Below are positions 56,264 to 64,000 of a stretch of DNA of 64,000 bases, in pieces. The notes under the pieces are model-generated. The model was not told the DNA's origin. It saw only the letters and a list, made by a program, of their open reading frames with translations, and did no database searches. Both the position numbers and the translations under genes were made by a program. Source of the DNA: Astrocystis sublimbata. Lineage: Eukaryota; Ascomycota; Sordariomycetes; Xylariales; Xylariaceae. The stretch lies in NCBI GenBank assembly GCA_022453515.1, contig JAJNNY010000012.1:1-64000 (forward strand), read 5' to 3'. Position 1 is the stretch's first letter, and each line of letters opens with the position of its first letter.

Positions 56264-56834
56264 ATGTCCGTGACCCTACACACCAGTCTGGGCGATCTCA
56301 AGATCGAGGTGTTCTGCGAGAGCGTGCCAAAAACGGCCGAGGTATGTTGCCGAGCCCCTCACCGCTATGCTTTTCACATGCTCTCAGCCAGTACTAACTT
56401 GTGGTCTGCAGAATTTCCTCGCGCTTTGTGCATCGAGCTACTTCGATAAGTCACCCTTCCACCGATCGATCCCGGGCTTCATGGTGCAGACGGGCGGACC
56501 AGCGAATCCTACCCCAGACAACCCGAAAGGCGGACAGTCGATATGGGGCGGCACCTTTGACGACGAGATTCGCCCAACTCTGAAGCACAATGCGCGCGGG
56601 ATCGTGTCAATGGCAAATAAAGGTGCCGGCACCAACGGCTCGCAATTCTTCGTCCTGTTCGATAAGGCGCCTCACCTAGACGGTCTCAATACGGTTTTCG
56701 GAAAACTCCTAGGTGATGATAGCCTCCGGACGTTAGCAAAATTGGAGGCTGTCGAGGTCGATAAGAAGAACAGGCCTAAGGAGAAGGTCATCATCGAGAG
56801 GGTTACTATGCATGCCAATCCTGTTGCCGGCTGA
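56264..56834 (+). CDS. PPIL3-type cyclophilin
   Basis: Two exons: 56264-56341 and 56412-56834, 501 nt or 166 residues, with a 70-nt phase-0 intron. MSVTLHTSLGDLKIEVFCESVPKTAENFLALCASSYFDKSPFHRSIPGFMVQTGG is the cyclophilin start. The catalytic FHR...MVQTGG and KGAGTNGSQFFVLFDKAPHLDGLNTVFG motifs are present. The Trp of cyclophilin A that contacts cyclosporin is replaced by His (APHLDG), as in PPIL3, so low drug affinity is expected. PPIL3 proteins are peptidyl-prolyl isomerases found with the spliceosome in animals, and fungal counterparts are often named Cyp10. Length matches the family. The C-terminus ends HANPVAG. Confidence 0.92.
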
Positions 56835-58152
56835 GGCGTGAATCCTAGATTGATTGACCTTGAACTTCCAAACTTCCAAAGTGTACGATACCAACACTCG
56901 ACGACGATACGCCGGACTCAGCCGGAGACGGAAGAATTTTCCGACTAGAGTCTCCTCGACACTTTCCAAGCCGATGTCCTTGCATGCCCAAGTCTAGCAC
57001 GATCTAGCGCAGCCTACATAGGACATAGGCTGTGGTGTGTTGGAGCGGCCGGTGGCTACTTTTGTCAGGACGAAGTCCGCTGTTCGCAGAGCGAACCTAC
57101 CACCGTGCCACCGTCAACCGGTGAATGGTATCGATACCAACGCCACCGACCTTTTGCGTCTCATCAGCGCGCCATGTGTCATCAGCTCTGTACACTACCT
57201 GACGCCACAAAATAAATTCACAGAGCTCTGTCGGGCACAGTCATGACAGTGTATCGCCGCTCATATCCCTAGGAACGACACCCGACTACTAGTAGACATA
57301 GCGTAGGCAGCCAAGTGCAAACAGGAGAATACAGCTCGAGATGGCCAGGGATGAATAGACGTTCCGTTTGGTCAAAGCTGCGTTCAGCTCCATCCATGTG
57401 CCAGGCGGATGCCACAGTATGCCCGGGATGTAGCAGAGCATTGGAAGCCCTGCTTTGCCCTAATCCAGCAGCACTTTAATCAATTCAGACACCACCAATT
57501 TGTTTCCATCTATCTATTACTATCTCGTGGAATACCGAGAGCTCGCGAGCGACGACGCCATGTAGGCAGAAGTTCCGCTCCACAGCTTACCAGTAGCTTA
57601 TGCTATGTACCTAGGTACATAGTAATATGCTTCAGCATCTAACTGCATGTAGCTTATGCAGGTACGCTGCTGAGGCTCAATGTTAATGTTGATGATGCGT
57701 GGCCCGTATGATGTAGATAACATTTATACCCTGATTATATAATCCATTACTGGGTCTAAACAGAACTTGGAATACTGCTAACACCAGAGACTTGTGTGAA
57801 CATTGTATTTATTTTTCGCGCCAAATACCTGGCGCCCTGCATGTGGGCGTGCGCGGCTTGTTTCGAGATCGTAACTACCTAACTAAGGTACTGTGTTTGG
57901 TGCATCGGCATTTTGGGCGCCGTGGCAGGAGCTACCTACTTTACCTTAGGTTAGGTAGGTACTTAAAGTACCTAGGTACCTCAGGCAGGTATGTAGAGTC
58001 CCTGAGCACATATTGCTTCCAATTGCTCCTCACCTCAACCTTGGTGTGTTTCTTACCTCACCCAACTCAACAGATCCAGCACAGAGCGCGCCGCTGTGAT
58101 TGTATAGTCACCTTGTGTGTTATGCGGACGCATCCTGACCATCTGTCCCACG
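56835..58152. other. Gene-free region between cyclophilin and DUF7918 genes
   Basis: About 1.3 kb. ACCTAGGT palindromes at 57607-57618 and near 57968, the latter inside a TACCT/AGGTA-rich stretch (57935-57990). No coding frame. Confidence 0.45.
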
Positions 58153-59306
58153 ATGGCCATCCACTGTGACGTGCCCGGCGTCGAGGTCACGGTGCATTGT
58201 AACAATCAGCCTCTGCAGGAATTCAGGAACCCTGACGCCCACGACGATGACGATAACGCAGCCCATCCGGTCGTGACCAAATACATCGAGTGTATCAACG
58301 ACGCCAACTTCGTGGTGAAGCTGAGAGTCAGTCCCGAATATGAATGGGGTTATCGCAACCACATACTCTCTTTTAGTGTGCAGGTCGATGGGAAGTGGAT
58401 TGAAACGCCTCTCATCCGCAACCCACACACATACGAGATCTCAGGTCTTAAGACACGTTCCAGCACAACGGGTTCCTGGCATCTGCGGAGGTTTAAGTTC
58501 AAAACTGTGGAGACAGGTAGGCACCCTAGCTTGAAAGCGTCGATACATTGTACTCACAAACCCGGCAGTTGATGACGCCCAAAAAGAGCGTGTGGAGCGT
58601 GACATGAAAGTCGCAAAAGACCTTGGGACTATCAAGATTCATGTCAAGAGGAAAATTGAGGCCGGTAATTATTATGGACCTACATTTGACAACACCGTTG
58701 TCAATCCAGCTTCTTTCGAACTGGCTGAGAAGGCGCTTAAGGGTAGAGCTGTCTCACATGGAACTTCGTATGCCATCCTCTCATTGTTCTGCAAGAATCA
58801 TCTAAGCTAACGCAACCCAGGTACGGCAGCAAGCATGCTACCCCTGCTCTGCACTACAGAGAATGTCACGACATAAAGGAGGATGGTGGCCCTATCCTGA
58901 GTTTCAAGTTCTTGTATCGGTCCAGAGGTGTGTTTTCTCCAACGCAAATACGCAAGGGATATATATTCAGTTACTGACCATGCCTATAGATGCTCTCAAA
59001 CGCGAGCTCATCATTCCTCGAAGTCCACCGCTTGTTGTCGGAAGCTTAGACCCAGCCGAAAGGGACCGACTAGCTGGGGAACGACTGGAGCAGCTACGAG
59101 TAGGTGTCACTTCCTTTCTTCCGCATGAATAACATCGTTTACTGATACTCTTTCAGGGAGTGAAGGTCAAGCGGGAGGGAACCATAATCAAACGCGAATT
59201 TGGCGAGTCCGTCGACCTAACGCAAGACCCTCCAACGTACCGGGCGACCAAGAAAGCACGAATTAATAATAAAGAGGTAGATCTGATTGATCTGACCGAC
59301 GACTGA
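58153..59306 (+). CDS. DUF7918-domain protein with SUMO-type motifs
   Basis: Five exons: 58153-58516, 58569-58767, 58821-58927, 58990-59099 and 59157-59306, 930 nt or 309 residues. Introns are 52, 53, 62 and 57 nt, all GT-AG, and phases close. The start MAIHCDVPGVEVTVHC, the KYIECINDANFVVKLRVSPEYEWGYRNH segment, TVDDAQKERVERDMKVAKDLGTIKIHV, LAEKALKGRAVSHGTS and YRSRDALKRELIIPRSP match the fungal DUF7918 family of unknown function. The C-terminus adds VKVKREGTIIKRE, two psi-K-x-E type sumoylation sites, and ends VDLIDLTDD, a typical SUMO-interacting motif. These suggest a nuclear, SUMO-linked role, but no reaction or partner is known. Confidence 0.85.
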
Positions 59307-61082
59307 ATGAAACCTCCGACCTTGTGAGCCCGGGCTTTGACGACGGCAGAGTAACATATGATTCGGCACGCTCGATTTTCTTTGCTTTCTGCACAGAGCT
59401 TCATATACTTACCGCTATAATCTATAAAGGTTCACTAGGACAGGAGTGTGGTTTTTCTTCGTTGCTTGTATAATACATCGGGTTTCCCGGGATGTTCGGA
59501 TTGCTGTCGCTATCACCGTGGCATCGACCGAATACTGCCGGACATAGGTCTAAATTTGGCCCTGTGGTCTCATCAGCGAGGAGTCAACGAGTATGCAATA
59601 CTCGACGGTATGGAGTAAGGTGTTATCTGGGGTAACAAGGAATGTCTAGCTTTTTACTGAAGTATTGCACCATGTCGGCAAAATCAACATAATCTGAGGA
59701 TATGCAACCTGTGTTACTTATGACTGCCTTTTATTCCTTATTGCTGTCCTAAGCTTCGATTACTTGATTGTATAAGCTTCGATTATTTGATTATAGTAGC
59801 GAGATGAAGAGTTAAGTCCCAACTCCGGCACAAGCTGCCCTGGGGCTTTCCTAAGTTTATGATACACATATACACACTTTGATTTCTGGTGCCTATGATG
59901 CTAAGAAAATGAAAGCATGGGAGTTATGACAACTACCACAAAGCTTTATGATGGCGAACACCTAATTCGAAGATATACGAGGCTATCATCAATGATCACC
60001 ATATATTCTTCTTTAATCAGATTGACAGATGAATAGTGTTTAGAGTTGACAGTGAAGGTAAAGATAGCTGTAACCTCCGATCTGTTTGTTTTCATTATCA
60101 TCGAATGTTTCAGCAAAGCGGGTTTCACATGGTAGAATGACAAAGAATGAATTATATTGAATCCTTCTGTTCGTTGATTCCGTGTCCGCTCTTTCCAATC
60201 TTTCAAAGCCGCAAGGGGATAGCGAATCGGCTCGAGGTACAGCCTGATGGTAACTATTAATGCTTCTGGTCAATCTGAATATTAGCTAGTTGCCGCCAAT
60301 CCACCAGCGACCTATGTGTGTGGCCTAGGCCCTAGTCTACGATCGACTCCCAACCCTCCTACAGTCTTATAAGACGATGTGAATTTGTCCACGTAGGTCA
60401 CGCATCGCATAGGTCCGTATCGGACCCGAAACTACGTATAGCTATTTGCCGATCCTTCAGCCAGACGGAATGGGAGTGATTGAGCGATGTCTCTGGGTGG
60501 TCTGACGAGACCCCCATGTTGTCAAGTCCCACGTCGGGGATACTCTCGGGCTTTGATGTTCCTGTGTTCCCGTAGTAAAAGCGGCATGCGTGTAACTGTT
60601 TGTTTGGAGGGTCTAGAGCCCCTAGATATAAAGGAGCCTCGACCGACACTTCAGACTCCCTTCATAATACGTCACAGGTAAGTGGTGGCACTTAATTAGT
60701 ACCAAGAGCAAATGTAATTACGGTTGTATAACAATCAGCCACATCTGGCCTTACGGACATAGTTATCCCATGAGCAAGTATATGTTCGTGATCGGCGTTG
60801 ATTGTTCATTTCTAGGAGAATTGCTTGACAAGGGGAGTCCTATCTGTGTATCGACAGAAGTGACTGACGAATTGAATCTGAGATCAGGGTTTCTTGCCAG
60901 AGATAAGGACCGTTGACCTCAGTGTGGGTAACCACTTGAACACTCCCGCTTCCGCCCCAAACTACAGCTTGCAGTGTAAATGTTGATGGTACGGTACTGA
61001 GTCCCGTTTATTGTGTTTCATGGGGGATGTAAGGATGGTCCAATAATCTCAATGCGGCTCGGTTCCCTCGATTCTTTGGGAT
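59307..61082. other. Gene-free region after the DUF7918 gene
   Basis: About 1.8 kb. Minus frames at 59946-60273 and 60398-60649 have no domain; the latter begins at GTG. Two similar strings, AAGCTTCGATTA(C/T)TTGATT, lie at 59752-59770 and 59775-59793. Confidence 0.45.
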
Positions 61083-61514
61083 TCATCGCATGAAGCACCA
61101 AAGCGCAAAGCACCAGATGGCAAAGGCAACCAAGGGTAGGCTCAATGAGACGCGTATGATTGGTTCATGAATGTTAGGCATGCGGCCTGGTCCCTGAATA
61201 AATGTATGGCCCGTATTGAAACCTGCTGGGCAAGGTGAACTGGGACAGAAATTGATAATAGTGCGTTTGTTGCGGCAGCTATGGTGCGAAGTGTGTCCTC
61301 GCCAATCTTCCTGATTGTTTATCGTGTATGCAGGTGGCACATCGCTTTTAGTCTCAGACTGGTTCCTCGGGATATCCCTACTGTAACCCATGTTCTCGTT
61401 GCGTGATTGTCTGCGGGTAATCGATTCAAGCATCATATCGTTTCTTCCGGCGTTGTGATGGGCGTTGTGATGGGCGTTGTGACAGACTTGAACGGGAGTT
61501 TGTTGAGCGGCCAT
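61083..61514 (-). CDS. Putative small tail-anchored protein with a PPxY motif
   Basis: Intronless frame of 143 residues from ATG 61514 (MAAQQTPVQVCHNAHHNAHHNAG). The HNAH repeat comes from a 12-bp tandem. KSDVPPAYT contains a PPxY motif of the sort bound by WW domains of Rsp5-type ligases. The final 22 residues (VSLSLPLVAFAIWCFALWCFMR) form one hydrophobic segment, giving a tail-anchored layout. No family is recognised and no paralogue is seen in the window. Coding status rests on these features alone, so it may be spurious. Confidence 0.4.
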   Translation of the reverse strand: MAAQQTPVQVCHNAHHNAHHNAGRNDMMLESITRRQSRNENMGYSRDIPRNQSETKSDVPPAYTINNQEDWRGHTSHHSCRNKRTIINFCPSSPCPAGFNTGHTFIQGPGRMPNIHEPIIRVSLSLPLVAFAIWCFALWCFMR

Positions 61515-63275
61515 AGTCGAAATCCTGAGAGCGGAAGATGGAGGATTTGCTAATGCTACTCACGTTACAGGTATCTGACTCAAGTTTGGGATTGGAACTC
61601 TCCGCAATGCAAATTGTGTGTCCCTGTGGATTGTCTCGGGTCAGAATACATGAAAGCCGAGGCAGCACAGCCACAGCACACTGGTGCCACCATGAAGAAA
61701 TACGGATCGTTAATCTCTTTCTGTTTCTACTCCTGCTTCTGCTTTGACGAGCAAGTTGAAGGCGAAACTTGTCCTTCTACCTATAATATGGCCTTCTCTC
61801 TCTGCGTTGCAAGAGACGCATTTCGCACATTGGCCCTTCGGTTCAAAAGGTAAGCATCGAGGCTGATCTGTTTTTCTATCCGGGCATGTGGTGTGAGAAA
61901 TAGATGGAATGTCTACAAATCCCTCTGGTTAATATTCTGTTTGAACCCGTAATAGCTAACCATAACTTGTATAATACTAAATACAAATTCTATATAACTA
62001 AATTATAAACAATATGTATCAAGCAGGTTGTTCTATGGAGTGTGAAAATGTAAATATAGTGCTTTATGTTGAAGGACACTTTCTTTTAATTTTCGCACTA
62101 TAGCCTGGTGTCTCATGTTTTTACAACGAAACGAATCCGAGCTCTTGACGACAGCCAAGTGACAATGGTGGAACGCATTCAATACCACCCGTGAGGCAAT
62201 AAGCCGAGAGTTTCTTCACGCCGACCATTCTCTGCCAGTAATACGCCTCAAGCCAGGAGGAGGGCTCAAACGGGTTATCTAAATCTGCAGATATATGTTG
62301 CAAGCGTAAGTATGTATACAGCTCGGGGGTGCATGGCTAGCTGACACCTGTGGTTCAGTGATTTGGCAACGTCACTCAGATCTAGTTCCCACTTAGTTAC
62401 CTTTCCTTGCTACTTTCACGAGAAATCAGCTCGAGATCATATGTTTGAGGAATCATATGTTTGAGGAGTCTTTCAAGCCTAATATCGCATATGACGTGTC
62501 GGCCCGTTGCCTGTCGGCCCGAAGTATAGCTAGAGTAAAGCTGACAATTTATTATGTGAATCAAACTTGGGAAAGTTGCCGATACTTTTCATGTTCTAAT
62601 TGTTTGTTATCTTATTGCGGTTTTGGAGTCACACAACATCCCGCTTGTAACATATCTTCTCTTTTGAGTATGCCACATATCGCCGCCTCTGATAGTGACT
62701 AGTGACGCACGGTTTCCATCTCCAATAGCAAACTCTACTTTAAGAGGCAGGCAGGCAACGCTCCTTATAGATATGGAGAGCTGCTTAGTGCTCTAATCAT
62801 CTTCTATGCCACAGCTCGGTAATTTTACATAAGATCAAGTAATTACTTAAAACATATCTATTTGTGTTTGCGCGTACACATATAGGTCGATAATTTGGAC
62901 AGACCTTGTGTCACCCTTGGAACATTTTCTAATCAGCGTACCGTATTCTATGCTGTGCTATATTCATTGTGATGATTTGCTATACAACAATTCTTCACAG
63001 GCCTTAACCGAGGTAACGCTAGCTGGCCAATAGTGACGTGTTTCATTGCCCTATAACTTGGAACGCGATCGACTTCTCGGAAAGCATAACATCAAGTCTA
63101 TCATCATTAATCCTCAACCAATTCTTGTATTTGTGACTCAGATATCACAGGCAACTGTTCGATTTGAAGATCACCATCGTAGCTTTCATTATTGCCTACA
63201 TCAGTCTTGTTATACCCAACACATAATACCATTCATCCTTCCATTTTTATCAAATAAGAATACTTTAGATACAAA
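61515..63275. other. Gene-free region before the right-edge frame
   Basis: About 1.76 kb, AT-rich from 61900 to 63200. Short frames on both strands have no domain. Nothing else recognised. Confidence 0.45.
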
Positions 63276-64000
63276 ATGCCCAAGAATCATCGCAGAAGAG
63301 GATCCATGGACTCACAAAGGCTCCCTATTTTGGGGAGACTTGTAAGATCTACTAGAAGCTCGTCTTCATTGTCTACGGACCCGAATCAAGCCAGCCCGAG
63401 ACATACAGTCCCGGTTTGGGCTTTTCCTGGCAACTCCGCTGTGACGCCCTTACCAACCATACAACGTGGTTCACCCCCAGCTGTTCCCACCGCACGCCCA
63501 CAGCTGCAGGTGAGAGATGAGATTTCTAATAACGTGGCGGAGGGAGCCTATCGGCAGCCGCCCATGGCTAACACCATGAACGATGAATTCAGTGCAAGAT
63601 TGGGAACGCAGAACGGTAACGGAAACCTGGTGCAGGGCAGTAACGGACATGAGGCTCAAAGAGCTGAACAAACCTGCCCGTCAGATAGAACCCAGGCACC
63701 AACAGACAGCCCTTGCCTACAGATGACAGGCACCGCTATTTGCACGCAGCACACGCATCATGAGATCACCAAATCGAACGGAATCCGCAGCTCTCTAGTT
63801 GCTGGCCCAAGTTACGAGGTCAGTAAGCCACACAAGGGTCACAAGTTTTCTGGCGACTTGATCGGACGGGGCGCTGGGCATGTTCAGGCCAAAGTCGCGT
63901 ATGTGAACTTCCGGGGATCAGAGGGGGGGATAGCTCATACATCAATGCTGTTGGGCCTTTATTTGGGGCTCACCTTTTGCATCTCGGTGATGTGTTTCTT
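63276..64000 (+). CDS. Unrecognised open frame running off the right edge
   Basis: ATG 63276 (MPKNHRRRGSMDSQRLPILGR) opens a frame with no stop to the window end, at least 241 codons. Composition is hydrophilic and Ser/Pro/Gln/Asn-rich (RSTRSSSSLSTDPNQASPRHT, NGNGNLVQGSNGHEAQ) until a hydrophobic segment at the very end (MLLGLYLGLTFCISVMCF), which may be a membrane anchor. It has no recognisable domain. The length of the open frame in moderate-GC DNA argues for a real gene, but the 3' half and any introns are outside. The frame must end beyond position 64000. Confidence 0.5.
   Translation, partial: MPKNHRRRGSMDSQRLPILGRLVRSTRSSSSLSTDPNQASPRHTVPVWAFPGNSAVTPLPTIQRGSPPAVPTARPQLQVRDEISNNVAEGAYRQPPMANTMNDEFSARLGTQNGNGNLVQGSNGHEAQRAEQTCPSDRTQAPTDSPCLQMTGTAICTQHTHHEITKSNGIRSSLVAGPSYEVSKPHKGHKFSGDLIGRGAGHVQAKVAYVNFRGSEGGIAHTSMLLGLYLGLTFCISVMCF

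Noticed and set aside
1..64000. CRISPR arrays, operons, or a secondary-metabolite cluster
   Set aside because: This is fungal nuclear DNA. No regular spaced repeats and no PKS, NRPS or terpene-synthase genes are present.

Overview
The window is nuclear DNA of a filamentous ascomycete (Pezizomycotina, probably Sordariomycetes; genus not decidable from sequence). The evidence is short GT-AG introns of about 55-210 nt, often with CTAAC/CTGAC-type branch sites, tRNA genes with introns next to the anticodon, and products typical of this group (RAV1, MIF2/CENP-C, SEY1, NOP58, SEN54, DUF5695 and DUF7918 proteins). Spliced models were built by hand. Except for one broken kinase gene, the exon lengths and phases given close into uninterrupted frames.

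Layout, left to right. 1-2553 (-) 5' part of RAV1, cut by the window edge. 3289-5600 (-) MIF2/CENP-C, four exons. 6322-7353 (+) RNase H2 catalytic subunit, divergent from MIF2 and sharing its promoter. 7668-10571 (-) SEY1, five exons. 11292-13451 two convergent intron-containing tRNA-Phe genes enclosing a dispersed repeat with a 17-bp flanking duplication. 14448-16475 (+) NOP58. 16928-19861 (-) secreted DUF5695 protein. 20074-20494 a small inverted-repeat element between two copies of an 80-bp sequence. 22609-23811 (+) secreted GH5 glycoside hydrolase. 24907-26292 (-) aminoglycoside-phosphotransferase-like gene with an apparent frameshift. 26814-27590 (+) HUB1 ubiquitin-like domain behind a long RS-rich extension. 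28073-30099 (-) MFS transporter. 33080-33625 (-) unknown protein next to a 46-nt homopolymer. 34317-34805 (+) O6-methylguanine-DNA methyltransferase. 35558-36103 second copy of the dispersed repeat. 36348-37337 (-) secreted feruloyl-esterase-like enzyme. 38820-41267 (-) unrecognised protein with an internal duplication. About 6.3 kb without a supportable gene follows. 47546-48988 (-) SEN54. 49357-49468 (-) tRNA-Leu(UAG) with intron. 51062-52563 (-) arrestin-like protein. 54643-55109 an inverted repeat around telomere-like DNA. 56264-56834 (+) PPIL3-type cyclophilin. 58153-59306 (+) DUF7918 protein. 61083-61514 (-) putative tail-anchored PPxY protein. 63276-64000 (+) an open frame running off the right edge.

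Functionally this is mostly housekeeping: centromere, R-loop/ribonucleotide repair, ER fusion, snoRNP, tRNA splicing, splicing-linked ubiquitin-like and cyclophilin proteins, V-ATPase assembly and alkylation repair. It is mixed with three secreted enzymes of plant-cell-wall type (GH5, feruloyl-esterase-like, DUF5695). There is no secondary-metabolite core gene, CRISPR array or bacterial-style operon. The points most worth a second look are the RS-HUB1 fusion, the dispersed repeat pair, the two small inverted-repeat structures, and a 9-bp ACGCGCCTG motif in promoters of DNA-maintenance genes.
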